A stretch of DNA of 64,000 nt from an uncultured Paracoccaceae bacterium (GTDB lineage Bacteria > Pseudomonadota > Alphaproteobacteria > Rhodobacterales > Rhodobacteraceae), in NCBI GenBank assembly GCA_947498415.1, contig CANMKB010000004.1, positions 310,001 to 374,000 of the forward strand, written 5' to 3'. The first letter of the stretch is position 1. Every line of letters starts with the position of its first letter. The notes beneath the pieces are model-generated. The model was not told the origin of the DNA and ran no database searches. It was given only the letters and a program-made list of their open reading frames with translations. A program made the translations under genes and the position numbers. Shown here piece after piece: positions 7,862 through 16,400 of this stretch.

Positions 7862-8048
7862 AGTTTTCCTACATTTTTCGTGAAACCGGTTTGGTATCAA
7901 ATTGCCCATGAGGAATTTGGTTTATTTGTTGATCAGCGGAATGCCACTCACATAGGGGTAGGCTCAATGCGTAAGCATATTTTGAGGCTGGCAAATCTCC
8001 AACCTCCTGACCCAAATCTATATATAAATTCCATATACAAAGAATAAC
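7862..8048. other. Intergenic, nothing recognised
   Basis: This AT-rich 187 bp between the attachment site and the stop of the winged-helix regulator contains no supported gene. An open frame crossing the tRNA fragment has no recognisable product. It is probably the original DNA downstream of the tRNA-Cys gene. Confidence 0.5.
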
Positions 8049-8570
8049 CTAGAGCGACGCGGCGGCGCGGCTGGCTTGGTCGTACTGTCCAGAGAGCGCA
8101 CGTAGGATGCGTGCGAATTCTCGAAGCTCTTCACCTGAAATATCAGATGACACCACACCCTCGACAAGGCATTGGTTTCTGATGACACGGTAAGCCTCGC
8201 AGATTTTGGCCCCTTCTTCGGACGTGCCGTAAAACACTTCCTTTCCGCGCTTTTCAGATTCAATCAACCCCGCCTTCAACAACTTGCGAAGACCATAGTT
8301 AACGGTGTGGGTGTCATCGATGTTCAGCAAGAAACAGATATCAGACAAGCGTTTGTCCCGGCCGCGATGGTTTACATTATGCAGAATCAGGATATCGAGA
8401 GGACTATGGTCGGGTTGCCCAGTGGCCGCCATACAACGTGTCATCCAGCGGGAAAACGCGTTATGGACAACGATCAGGCCGTATTCCAACTCGGAAAGCT
8501 CCCACCCCTCACCTTCTGCAAGGTGACGCGAAGAAACGATACGGCGTCTGTCAGGAGTTTGTTGGGTCAT
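8049..8570 (-). CDS. Winged-helix (MarR-like) transcription regulator
   Basis: 173 residues from ATG 8570, which has GAGGT upstream; the frame is open to 8642 but without a ribosome site. A winged HTH is visible (SPLDILILHNVN, LSDICFLLNIDDTHTVNYGLRKLLKAGLIESEKRGKEVFY), with helices on both sides for dimerisation (ELEYGLIVVHNAFSRWMTRCM). It is divergent from the TRAP transporter operon, with a strong dyad in between, so it probably controls that operon in response to the transported compound. The ligand cannot be read from the sequence. Confidence 0.82.
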   Translation of the reverse strand: MTQQTPDRRRIVSSRHLAEGEGWELSELEYGLIVVHNAFSRWMTRCMAATGQPDHSPLDILILHNVNHRGRDKRLSDICFLLNIDDTHTVNYGLRKLLKAGLIESEKRGKEVFYGTSEEGAKICEAYRVIRNQCLVEGVVSSDISGEELREFARILRALSGQYDQASRAAASL

Positions 8571-8742
8571 GAAGGCTACCTCAATAAATGCGTTACACTC
8601 GCGTTTTAACGATATTTTACGCAGCAAATTGCAAGCCTGCAACTTTTTTAAGCGCGCTCCAGGTCCACTTAGGCAAACAAGGGCATTTTTCCGTTTTTAG
8701 AATGCTTGAAGTCAGTTGAGGCTGGACAATTGCATACAATGT

Positions 8743-8771
8743 CATAACGTTGACAAATTATCAATGTTATG
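8743..8771. promoter_or_regulatory. Operator-like inverted repeat upstream of the TRAP operon
   Basis: Two 11-bp arms, CATAACGTTGA (8743-8753) and TCAATGTTATG (8761-8771), are inverted repeats with one mismatch around a 7-bp spacer. A smaller dyad, GGCA-caaatt-TGCC, abuts it at 8771-8784. They lie 25-67 bp before the dctP start, a position suited to repression by the divergent winged-helix regulator. The assignment is inference from position and symmetry. Confidence 0.6.
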
Positions 8772-8809
8772 GCACAAATTTGCCAATGTAGCTTTGCAGG
8801 AGGAATCAA

Positions 8810-9781
8810 ATGCTCATCACTCGTTATGTTGGAGGCGCAATGGTCGCCCTAGCCGGTCTGGCCTTTCAGGCACAAGCCGACACATGGGACATGCCAACGC
8901 CCTATCCAGACGCGACGTTTCACACCGTCAACATTCATGAATTTGCAAAAGACGTTGGCGAAGCCACCGGCGGCAACCTTGAAATCAAGGTTCACTCTGC
9001 AGGTTCTCTTTTCAAGCACCCTGAAATCAGCAAAGCAGTTCGCAGCGGTCAGGTTCCGGCAGGAGAGTTTTTCCTATCACTTCTAGCCAATGACAACCCA
9101 GCCTTCGGCGCGGATTCCTTGCCTTTCCTTGCAACCAACTACGAAGATGCACAGCGTCTTTGGGCTGCACAAAAAGACGTCATCGACGGTCTGCTTGACG
9201 AACAAGGTCTTGTTGCACTTTATGCTGTGCCGTGGCCACCACAGGGCCTGTACACCACCAAAGAAATCACATCCGTTGATGACTTGGCTGGTCTGAAGTT
9301 CCGTACATACAATGCAACACTTGAAAAGTTTGCAAACCTTGCTGGCGCAGCTCCGACTCAGGTTGAAGTGCCAGACATTCCACAAGCGTTCAGCACAGGC
9401 CGTGTTGAAGCTATGATCACCTCTCCTTCCACTGGCGCGAACTCTAAAGCGTGGGACTTCTTGTCTCACTACACAGACATTCAAGCCTGGATCCCTAAGA
9501 ACATCATCGTTGTAAACAAGCGCGCCCTGCGTCGCCTGGATGATGAGACACAAGCCGCAGTTATGGAAGCAGCTAAAGCTGCAGAAGCACGTGGCTGGGA
9601 AATGAGCCGTAAAGAAACAGCTTCTAAGGTCGCAATTCTGAAGGAAAACGGCATCACCGTTGTTGAGCCTTCCGAAGAGCTGATGACTGGTTTGCGCGCG
9701 ATCGGCGCTCAAATGGTGAATGAATGGTCCGCGGAAGCGGGCGAAGCAGGCGCAGCACTACTGAAAGCCTATCAGCAATAA
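8810..9781 (+). CDS. dctP: TRAP transporter solute-binding protein (DctP family)
   Basis: 323 residues with a signal peptide ending near AQA-DTWD (about residue 23). It has the DctP fold. The substrate-gripping arginine is expected in LAGLKFRTYNATLEKF, which matches the conserved motif that binds a carboxylate, and PQAFSTGRVEAM marks the usual hinge region. The protein captures an organic acid in the periplasm and hands it to the membrane subunits. The ATG at 8810 has AGGAGG seven bases upstream. It is first in an operon with the small and large permease subunits. The substrate is unknown; symbols are used in the family sense only. Confidence 0.92.
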   Translation: MLITRYVGGAMVALAGLAFQAQADTWDMPTPYPDATFHTVNIHEFAKDVGEATGGNLEIKVHSAGSLFKHPEISKAVRSGQVPAGEFFLSLLANDNPAFGADSLPFLATNYEDAQRLWAAQKDVIDGLLDEQGLVALYAVPWPPQGLYTTKEITSVDDLAGLKFRTYNATLEKFANLAGAAPTQVEVPDIPQAFSTGRVEAMITSPSTGANSKAWDFLSHYTDIQAWIPKNIIVVNKRALRRLDDETQAAVMEAAKAAEARGWEMSRKETASKVAILKENGITVVEPSEELMTGLRAIGAQMVNEWSAEAGEAGAALLKAYQQ

Positions 9782-9790
9782 TCACTAAAA

Positions 9791-9817
9791 GGCCGGGCTT
9801 ATATCTTGAGCCCGGCC
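9791..9817 (+). promoter_or_regulatory. Intercistronic hairpin between dctP and dctQ
   Basis: GGCCGGGCT (9791-9799) and AGCCCGGCC (9809-9817) form a perfect 9-bp stem with a 9-base loop, 10 bp after the dctP stop. There is no T run, so it is more likely a partial terminator or an RNA-stabilising stem that lets the binding protein be made in excess over the permeases. Confidence 0.65.
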
Positions 9818-9841
9818 AATTCTATTTTGGGAGAGGTAGCC

Positions 9842-10390
9842 ATGCGGCGCAGTCTTGATTTCATCTATCGCACGGCGGGAGGATTAGCAGCGCTGTGCAT
9901 CCTGGCCATCGTCTTTCTGGTTTTTGCGCAGGTTGGACTAAACCTAGCAGATAAAATATCCGCTGCTCTGTTTGGCAAGGGCACCGGGCTCACCATCCCG
10001 TCCTACTCAGATTTTACAGGGTTCTTCCTCGCATCATCAACATTCCTGGCATTGGCCTATGCGCTACGCGCGGGCGGCCACATTCGCGTAACATTGGTTA
10101 CTATGAGATTGCCTGAAAAGGCACGCCGCATGACAGAGATCATCGTCATCGTGATTGCCCTCATGATGAGCGCTTATGCGACATGGTACATGGGGCTGTT
10201 GGTATATGAATCACTAGAATTTGGTGACCAAAGTTCAGGCATGGTTTCCGTTCCGCTTTGGATCCCACAATTCCCGGTCGTCGTTGGCCTTGGAATTCTC
10301 ACCGTGGCTTTGGCCGATGAATTGATCAGCGTTTTGCGTGGTGCCCAGCCGTCCTGGGAGGGCAAGGGCGAAAATCTTCTAAGCGAATAG
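9842..10390 (+). CDS. dctQ: TRAP transporter small permease (DctQ family)
   Basis: 182 residues with four predicted membrane helices, the DctQ layout: LAALCILAIVFLVFAQVGLNL, FFLASSTFLALAYALRAGGHIRV, IIVIVIALMMSAYATWYMGLLVY and PVVVGLGILTVALADELISVL. The GGHIRV motif after helix 2 is typical. The ATG at 9842 follows GGGAGAGG; an upstream TTG at 9806 in the same frame lies inside the hairpin and is rejected. It bridges the binding protein and the large permease of an ion-driven secondary uptake system. Confidence 0.9.
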   Translation: MRRSLDFIYRTAGGLAALCILAIVFLVFAQVGLNLADKISAALFGKGTGLTIPSYSDFTGFFLASSTFLALAYALRAGGHIRVTLVTMRLPEKARRMTEIIVIVIALMMSAYATWYMGLLVYESLEFGDQSSGMVSVPLWIPQFPVVVGLGILTVALADELISVLRGAQPSWEGKGENLLSE

Positions 10391-10399
10391 GAACCTGAC

Positions 10400-11695
10400 A
10401 TGTCGATCGCTTTGCTTTCAATAATCTTACTTGTGCTCTTGTTCCTATTTCTAGGGGCCGGACTTTGGGTTGCCTTTTCACTTCTTGGGGTCGGCATTGC
10501 CGCTATGGCGCTTTTCAGCGACGCCCCTCTTGGTCTCGTGATGGCGACAACCTTCTGGGGTCACAGTAACTCTTGGGCCCTTGCAGCCCTACCGCTGTTT
10601 ATCTGGATGGGTGAAATCCTGTTCCGCTCACGTCTCTCCGATGACATGTTCACCGGCCTCGCGCCTTGGATGAATCGCCTACCTGGCCAACTTTTGCATG
10701 TTAACGTCTTTGCTTGCGGAATTTTCGCGGCTGTTTCTGGGTCTTCAGCGGCAACTGCGGCAACCGTCGGCAAACTCTCAATCCCTGAATTGGCACGCCG
10801 CGGCTACCCAGAACAGTTGGTGATAGGTACCCTGGCAGGGTCTGCAACATTGGGTCTTTTGATCCCGCCTTCAATCATTTTGATTGTCTATGGGGTGGCC
10901 ACAGAACAATCTATCGCACGCCTATTCGTCGCTGGCGTTCTGCCAGGTGTGCTTTTGGTTTCATTGTTTGTTGGCTATGTTGTGATTTGGGCGCTGATCA
11001 ACCGCTCCAAGCTTCCAACCGAAGACATAAGCGCGACTTTCCGCGAAAAACTACATCACTCTCGTCGCCTTCTCCCTGTGGCGTTGCTGATTGGTGGTGT
11101 CATCGGCTCGATCTACGCTGGCTTGGCATCCCCAACAGACGCGGCAGCCGTTGGCGTTGTCTTGGCCCTGATCCTGTCTTGGAGCTCTGGCACGCTGAAC
11201 CGCAAAAGCTTCATTGAAGGTTTGATGGGGGCAACAGTGACGTCCTGCATGATCGCATTCATCTTGGCAGGCGCTTCGTTCCTGACCGTTTCGATGGGCT
11301 TTACTGGTATCCCGCGTATCCTCGCAGAGTGGATTGGTTCTTTGGAACTGTCGACCTTCACCCTTCTGGCGGCGCTCACCGTGTTCTTTGTAATCTTGGG
11401 CTGTTTCCTGGATGGCATCTCGGTCGTTGTTCTGACTGCATCTGTCATCATGCCAATGGTTCTGAATGCCGGGATTGATCCTCTTTGGTTCGGTATCTTC
11501 TTGGTGATTGTTGTTGAGATGTCGCAGATCACGCCGCCTGTCGGCTTCAACCTGTTTGTTCTGCAATCGCTAACCGGTCGCAACATTCTCACAGTTGCCC
11601 GCGCCGCACTTCCGTTTTTCTTCTTGATGGTAGTCGCCTTGGTCATCATCGCCGTGTTCCCGGGGATCGTGACCTACTTGCCGAACCAGATGTAA
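10400..11695 (+). CDS. dctM: TRAP transporter large permease (DctM family)
   Basis: 431 residues, about 11-12 membrane helices. Family motifs are present: IFAAVSGSSAATAATVGKLSIPELARRGYP in the first half and PVGFNLFVLQSLTG near the end, in the repeat-related helical hairpins of DctM. It carries the solute across the membrane using a cation (usually sodium) gradient. It starts 10 bp after dctQ and is followed by a terminator-type hairpin, so the operon is dctPQM. Confidence 0.93.
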   Translation: MSIALLSIILLVLLFLFLGAGLWVAFSLLGVGIAAMALFSDAPLGLVMATTFWGHSNSWALAALPLFIWMGEILFRSRLSDDMFTGLAPWMNRLPGQLLHVNVFACGIFAAVSGSSAATAATVGKLSIPELARRGYPEQLVIGTLAGSATLGLLIPPSIILIVYGVATEQSIARLFVAGVLPGVLLVSLFVGYVVIWALINRSKLPTEDISATFREKLHHSRRLLPVALLIGGVIGSIYAGLASPTDAAAVGVVLALILSWSSGTLNRKSFIEGLMGATVTSCMIAFILAGASFLTVSMGFTGIPRILAEWIGSLELSTFTLLAALTVFFVILGCFLDGISVVVLTASVIMPMVLNAGIDPLWFGIFLVIVVEMSQITPPVGFNLFVLQSLTGRNILTVARAALPFFFLMVVALVIIAVFPGIVTYLPNQM

Positions 11696-11715
11696 AACGT
11701 CGTTGCAAAAACAAA

Positions 11716-11751
11716 TTGTCGCTCAGGATCACCTAAGATCCTGAGCGACAA
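11716..11751 (+). terminator. Terminator-like hairpin after dctM
   Basis: A perfect 15-bp stem (TTGTCGCTCAGGATC, 11716-11730, with its complement at 11737-11751) closes a 6-base loop 20 bp after the dctM stop. It is followed by aatctttcc, which is only a weak U tract. Confidence 0.7.
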
Positions 11752-11799
11752 ATCTTTCCGAGCGCCCTTACTGATCAACACTTTCTTTGGATCAAGGCG

Positions 11800-12070
11800 T
11801 CGCCCCCCCAGGACAAATCAAAGCGGCGGGGATCGATCCAATTCGGTTTGGCATCTATGCTGTTATCGTGATCGAATGTGCCCAGATCACACCACCGGTT
11901 GGATACAATTTGATCATTTTGAAATCCCTAAAAGGTGACAGCATCGGGGAGATCGCTCGTGCGACCTTCTCTTCCCTTCCCTTTCCTGTCTCTACTTTTG
12001 TTGGCGATTGTTCTGATCTACCTGTTTCCCGGGAATCGTAACCTTCTTGCCCAATCTAGTGCTGAACTGA
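11800..12070 (+). pseudogene. 3' remnant of a second TRAP large permease
   Basis: One frame gives AAGIDPIRFGIYAVIVIECAQITPPVGYNLIILKSLKG, clearly a DctM C-terminal segment. Two indels then break it: near 11970 the reading must move to another frame (LSLLLLAIVLIYLFPG) and near 12035 again (GIVTFLPNLV), ending at the TGA at 12068-12070. The dctM just upstream ends with the related ITPPVGFNLFVLQSLTG and GIVTYLPNQM, but the two differ at many positions, so this is the leftover of a different TRAP system and not a fresh duplication. No start or N-terminal part remains. Confidence 0.85.
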
Positions 12071-12092
12071 GATGTCTCACTCGGTCCAGCAC
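12059..12092. terminator. Hairpin between TRAP remnant and ABC operon
   Basis: GTGCTG-A-ACTGAG (12059-12071) pairs with CTCGGT-C-CAGCAC (12080-12092), giving a stem of about 12 pairs with one mismatch and an 8-base loop. It overlaps the stop of the TRAP remnant and lies 18 bp beyond the end of the leftward ABC operon. It could have terminated either; there is no clear U tract. Confidence 0.5.
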
Positions 12093-12110
12093 TATCCGCC
12101 ATTAAAGGCG

Positions 12111-13208
12111 TCAGTTCAGTCGCAGCCCTGTATCAGGCTCGAAATAGGATACTTTGCCTAGATCAAACGCCAAGCGTTGCGCGACGCCTGCCGCAGCTGT
12201 GGTTTCCGCATGCAACCGAGCGGTGACATGTTTGCCACCCAGCTGCATGACAGCAAAGGTATCTGCGCCTGCGGGCTCGACGATATCAATCACGCACTCT
12301 GCCTCCTGTGTATCGCCTGCTCGGCCTAGGGCAGAATCCACGATGTCTTCGGGGCGAACCCCAAGGATCACGTTTTCGGGGAGATTCATATTGCGTGAAT
12401 CCTTCAAGACAATTGGCTTCCCGTCGTTCCGAGCTATTTCGACTTGCACGCCGTCGCCGCTCGCCTTGGTTTTGGCGGGGATCAGGTTCATTGCTGGGCT
12501 TCCCATAAAGTCAGCCACAAAGAGGTTGGCAGGCCGGCTATAGATTTCAGAAGGAGTGCCGATTTGCTGGATCACCCCACCCTTCATCACAACAATTTTG
12601 GTCGCGAGTGTCATCGCTTCGATCTGATCATGGGTCACATAAACCATGGATGCGCCAAGACGTTGATGGAGTGCTTTGATTTCTGTTCGCATTTCGACCC
12701 GCAGTTTGGCATCCAGATTGGACAACGGCTCATCAAACAAAAACAGTTTGGGATCACGCACAAGGGCACGCCCCATGGCAACCCGTTGGCGTTGCCCGCC
12801 CGATAATTGCCCCGGCTTGCGTTTCAGCAATGGTTCGATCTGCAACTGCTGTGCCACATAGGCCAGTTTCTCGGCCTGAGTGGCGGGATCCACACCACGC
12901 ACCTTCATTCCAAAGGTGATGTTCTTTGCGACAGTCATTGTGGGGTAAAGCGCATAAGACTGAAATACCATTGCGATGTCGCGGTCTTTCGGGCTGACAT
13001 TGGTCATGTCCTGACCGCCAATTGCCATTTTGCCGCTCGTGATGGGTTCTAGACCCGCGATGCAGTTCAAAAGCGTGGACTTACCGCACCCAGACGGCCC
13101 GACAAGTACGAGGAAATCGCCCTGTTCAATCGCCACATTGATGTCTTTGAGAATTTCAACAGACCCGTAGTTCTTGTATAGGTTATTGATTTCGAGGATG
13201 GGGGCCAT
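12111..13208 (-). CDS. Carbohydrate ABC transporter ATP-binding protein (MalK/UgpC/MsmX type)
   Basis: 365 residues. The nucleotide-binding domain shows Walker A GPSGCGKST, the Q-loop FQSYALYP, signature LSGGQRQRVAMGRAL, Walker B LFLFDEPLSNLD and the H-loop VYVTHDQIEAM. The C-terminal OB-like regulatory domain (ILGVRPEDI) is that of sugar importers of the MalK class. It energises the two permeases encoded immediately upstream, 4 bp away. It is the last gene of the leftward operon. The UgpC-like name seen in databases does not imply glycerol-3-phosphate; the binding protein points to hexoses. Confidence 0.93.
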   Translation of the reverse strand: MAPILEINNLYKNYGSVEILKDINVAIEQGDFLVLVGPSGCGKSTLLNCIAGLEPITSGKMAIGGQDMTNVSPKDRDIAMVFQSYALYPTMTVAKNITFGMKVRGVDPATQAEKLAYVAQQLQIEPLLKRKPGQLSGGQRQRVAMGRALVRDPKLFLFDEPLSNLDAKLRVEMRTEIKALHQRLGASMVYVTHDQIEAMTLATKIVVMKGGVIQQIGTPSEIYSRPANLFVADFMGSPAMNLIPAKTKASGDGVQVEIARNDGKPIVLKDSRNMNLPENVILGVRPEDIVDSALGRAGDTQEAECVIDIVEPAGADTFAVMQLGGKHVTARLHAETTAAAGVAQRLAFDLGKVSYFEPDTGLRLN

Positions 13209-13212
13209 GTGA

Positions 13213-14106
13213 TTATCCTTTCACAGATCCGGCGGTCAGACCGCGGACGAAATATTTTCCAGCGACGACATAGACAAAAAGTGTGGGCAATGCGGCGATG
13301 ATCGCGGCAGCCATATCTACGTTGTAGGCTTTGACGCCGGTGGTTGAGTTCACGATATTATTGAGCGCTACAGTCACAGGTTGTGTCCCCGCCTGACTGA
13401 ATGAAACGCCAAACAAAAAGTCATTCCAGATTTGGGTGAATTGCCAAATGATTGTGACAACAATGATCGGCAAAGACAGCGGAAGAAAGATCGACCAGAA
13501 GATGCGGAAAAACCCTGCACCATCGACTTTCGCAGCTTTTGTTAACTCAGACGGAATCGACACATAGTAATTGCGGAAAAACAGTGTCGTGAACCCTAGG
13601 CCATAGATGACATGGACATAGATGAGGCCTGGAATAGTGCCCGCAAGGCCCATCAATCCAAGCATTCGCGCCATAGGAAGCAGAACCACCTGAAAAGGGA
13701 TGAAGCAGCCAAACAGCATCAGAGCAAAAAACAGATTGGCCCCTCTAAAGCGCCACTGCGCCACAACATATCCATTCAAAGCCCCTACCAAGGTTGAGAT
13801 AAAGACCGCAGGAATTGCGATTAGCACCGAGTTCCAAAAGAATGGACGGACGCCTTCGCATTGGATGCCTGTGCAAGCTTGTGACCAGGCCGTCCGCCAA
13901 GCATCGAAGGTCACTTCCCGCGGCAGTGAAATTAGGTCACCTGTTCTGATTTCCTCGAGGCTTTTAAACGAAGTTGTTATCATGACGAACAAAGGCATCA
14001 GGTAAAACAGCGCAAAAAGACCCAGCATAAGATACAGTCCCCAGCGCAGCGCGATCTTACCCGTGTTGCTGCGAGATGTTTCTGGTGCGTAAGACATATC
14101 AGTCAT
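13213..14106 (-). CDS. Carbohydrate ABC transporter permease (MalG/GtsC type)
   Basis: 297 residues, six predicted membrane helices. The EAA coupling loop is PSELTKAAKVDGAGFFRIFWSIFLPLSLP, the segment that docks on the ATPase. The N-terminus (LGLFALFYLMPLFVMITTSFKS) is typical of the second sugar permease. The start ATG at 14106 overlaps the upstream permease by 8 bp; a second ATG at 14097 is possible. It works with the partner permease to form the pore. Confidence 0.92.
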   Translation of the reverse strand: MTDMSYAPETSRSNTGKIALRWGLYLMLGLFALFYLMPLFVMITTSFKSLEEIRTGDLISLPREVTFDAWRTAWSQACTGIQCEGVRPFFWNSVLIAIPAVFISTLVGALNGYVVAQWRFRGANLFFALMLFGCFIPFQVVLLPMARMLGLMGLAGTIPGLIYVHVIYGLGFTTLFFRNYYVSIPSELTKAAKVDGAGFFRIFWSIFLPLSLPIIVVTIIWQFTQIWNDFLFGVSFSQAGTQPVTVALNNIVNSTTGVKAYNVDMAAAIIAALPTLFVYVVAGKYFVRGLTAGSVKG

Positions 14107-14971
14107 TTTTAGACCTCAGTTCGGAATAGAGGTAAGGAACGACAATGGTGAACACGACCATCATCATGACCATTGCAGAACTTGCCGCTTGGCCAATGTC
14201 ACCGCGCGAAAACGCCATGGCATACATGTAAGTCGCCGGCAGGTCAGTCGCATAGCCAGGTCCGCCACCTGTCAGGGCGATCACCAAATCAAAGCTTTTT
14301 ATCGCCAGATGTGACAATACAATAAAAGCGGACAGAAAGATCGGTGCCATCGAAGGGATGATAATTGCTGTGTAAACGCGCCATGTCGGAATGCCATCGA
14401 CTTGTGCAGCTTTGATGATTTCCTGATCAACAGACCGCAAACCGGCCAAGAACAAGGCCATCACAAAGCCAGAGCTTTGCCAAATCGCGGCGACAACAAT
14501 TGTATAGATCGCCATGTCCGGGTTCACGAGCCAGTCAAAGGTAAAGTTCTCAAACCCCCAGCCGCGAACAGTCGCCTCTAGCCCCAAACCGGGATTCAAA
14601 ATCCACTTCCATGCGGTCCCCGTGACAATCATGGAGAGCGCCATGGGATACAGATAGATCGTGCGGATCGCGCCTTCGGTTCGGATGTTTTGATCAAGCA
14701 AGATCGAAAGCGTCAACCCAAGGATCATCGCAATTACAATAAACAGAAACCCAAACACGAATAGGTTGCTGAATGCTGTATCCCAACGCGGGGATTCAAA
14801 CAGTCTACTGTATTGGATGAAACCGTCGATTTCGTATCTTGGCAACAGGCGCGACCGTGTCAAAGATACCCAAGCCGTCCAAGCGATGAAGCCGTAAACG
14901 AAGATCAGGACGATAACAAAGGACGGAGCAAGTACCAACTTCGGCGTATTTTCTTCAAGCCATTTGGTCAT
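14099..14971 (-). CDS. Carbohydrate ABC transporter permease (MalF/GtsB type)
   Basis: 290 residues with six helices. The N-terminus is ENTPKLVLAPSFVIVLIFVYGFIAWTAWVS. The EAA loop is DQEIIKAAQVDGIPTWRVYTAIIIPSMAP, and the following FDLVIALTGGGPG is a hallmark of glucose/mannose type permeases. It is preceded by a 57-bp gap with a strong hairpin after the binding-protein gene and overlaps the next permease. The Gts-like resemblance is by motif memory, not search. Confidence 0.92.
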   Translation of the reverse strand: MTKWLEENTPKLVLAPSFVIVLIFVYGFIAWTAWVSLTRSRLLPRYEIDGFIQYSRLFESPRWDTAFSNLFVFGFLFIVIAMILGLTLSILLDQNIRTEGAIRTIYLYPMALSMIVTGTAWKWILNPGLGLEATVRGWGFENFTFDWLVNPDMAIYTIVVAAIWQSSGFVMALFLAGLRSVDQEIIKAAQVDGIPTWRVYTAIIIPSMAPIFLSAFIVLSHLAIKSFDLVIALTGGGPGYATDLPATYMYAMAFSRGDIGQAASSAMVMMMVVFTIVVPYLYSELRSKND

Positions 14972-14991
14972 TGGATTTATTCCTAAAGGTC

Positions 14992-15021
14992 CTCAGCCCC
15001 TTCGCATGATGGGGCTGAGGA
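14992..15021 (-). promoter_or_regulatory. Intercistronic hairpin after the sugar-binding protein gene
   Basis: CCTCAGCCCC (14992-15001) and GGGGCTGAGG (15012-15021) form a perfect 10-bp stem with a 10-base loop, 8 bp beyond the stop of the binding protein and 20 bp before the first permease start. There is no U tract. It probably stabilises the upstream message or causes partial termination. Confidence 0.65.
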
Positions 15022-15028
15022 AGATCGT

Positions 15029-16273
15029 TTACAGGCTGTTTGCGATTGCAGCCGCAAGCTGTTTCACGGCGTCTTCGGACGACATGTCAGAGTTGAAATG
15101 TGCTGTCACAACATCTGTAATCGCACCTGATTGTGCACCGCGAAGGGCCATGCCGTGGGCGTAGGATGGAAGCAAAGAGCCACCTTCGTTGCTGGCAGCC
15201 ATATCTTCAGCAGACAAAATCGCACAGCTGTCAAAGGCATCTAAGGATACATCCGTGCGCGCCGGAATTGAGCCTTTATTGAGGTTGAACACTTCTTGGA
15301 AGTTTTGGCCAACAACCAACTTCGCCAAAAGCGCCTGACCTTGTTGCTTCTCTTCGCCATCCACTTCGAACATTGCGAAGCTGTCTACGTTGTACAAGAA
15401 ACCGTCACCTGGAGTAGAGGCACAAAGGAAATCTTCGCCCGGAACTTGGCCTGCAGCCATAAATTCACCCTTTGCCCAGTCACCCATGATCTGGAACGCA
15501 GCTTCGCCATTCATGACCATTGCGGTGGCAAGGTTCCAATCGCGACCAGAAAAATTACTGTCGACGAAACCACGCATGGTGCGCATTTGATCAAACACCG
15601 CAATCATCTCGTCAGATGTAAGCGTGTCGGTGTCCAACTCGACGAATGCTTTTTTATAACCTTCCGCACCCAAAATTCCCAAAGCGACCGCTTCAAACAC
15701 GGTCGCGTCTTGCCAGGCCTGACCGCCGTGCGCCAATGGAATAATGCCGGCAGCCATAAGTGTTTCAGCAGCTGCGTTGAATTCGTCCCATGAGGTCGGC
15801 ATCTCGAGACCATTGGCCGCCAAAACTTCGGCATTGGCCCAGATCCAGTCAACACGGTGCACGTTTACAGGGGCTGCACACCAAGTGCCTTCACATTGCA
15901 TGTGACCCGCAATAGACGCGGGCAAAACGTCTGCCCAATTGTTGGCTTCTGCAACGGCAGAAATGTCAGCCAAAACGCCTTCTTCATACCATTCTTGAAT
16001 GGCGGGGCCTTTGATCTGTGCAGCGGTTGGTGCATTGCCGGCCAAAACACGTGCGCGTAGAGCCGTACCCGCAGCATCACCGCCACCGCCAGCAACAGGC
16101 ATGTCTGTCCATGTGCCGCCATTGGCAGCGAATTCTTCTTGCAGAACAGCCACAGATTTCGCTTCGCCACCCGATGTCCAATAATGCAGAACTTCTGCCT
16201 GTGGTTCAGCGGAAACGGCTGTTGCCGCAATGACTGCCAAGCCAGAAACAGCACCTAATACTTGCACTTTCAT
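15029..16273 (-). CDS. Sugar ABC transporter solute-binding protein (GtsA-like)
   Basis: 414 residues from ATG 16273, chosen for the GGAGGA upstream; an in-frame extension to 16378 lacks a ribosome site. A signal peptide ends near ATAVSA-EPQ. The mature protein begins EVLHYWTSGGEAKSV, followed by DMPVAGGGGDAAG and APVNVHRVDWIWANAEVL, which match the family-1 binding proteins of glucose/mannose importers. WQDATVFEAVALGILG and DSFAMFEV are further family landmarks. It is first in the leftward transporter operon and divergent from the two-component system, whose repeats lie in the shared promoter. The hexose specificity is inference. Confidence 0.9.
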   Translation of the reverse strand: MKVQVLGAVSGLAVIAATAVSAEPQAEVLHYWTSGGEAKSVAVLQEEFAANGGTWTDMPVAGGGGDAAGTALRARVLAGNAPTAAQIKGPAIQEWYEEGVLADISAVAEANNWADVLPASIAGHMQCEGTWCAAPVNVHRVDWIWANAEVLAANGLEMPTSWDEFNAAAETLMAAGIIPLAHGGQAWQDATVFEAVALGILGAEGYKKAFVELDTDTLTSDEMIAVFDQMRTMRGFVDSNFSGRDWNLATAMVMNGEAAFQIMGDWAKGEFMAAGQVPGEDFLCASTPGDGFLYNVDSFAMFEVDGEEKQQGQALLAKLVVGQNFQEVFNLNKGSIPARTDVSLDAFDSCAILSAEDMAASNEGGSLLPSYAHGMALRGAQSGAITDVVTAHFNSDMSSEDAVKQLAAAIANSL

Positions 16274-16400
16274 TTTCGATCTCCTCCCAGAAAAACCGCT
16301 CCTCGCGGCTCGAATACTTGTTATGTTGCTGCTGACGCCGCATCCGCACAATTGCATCATGACAGGAATTCTTGCCACACAGGCAGAATTTTTCTGCTTT

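Noticed and set aside
7769..8047. Open frame crossing the tRNA-Cys fragment
   Set aside because: It reads through the tRNA sequence and intergenic DNA and has no ribosome site.
9083..9712. Open frame of 209 codons antisense to dctP
   Set aside because: Antisense shadow; composition rich in Cys and Phe, unlike real genes here.
11051..11649. Two long antisense frames inside dctM
   Set aside because: Low-complexity polar translations of hydrophobic sense codons, typical shadows of membrane protein genes.
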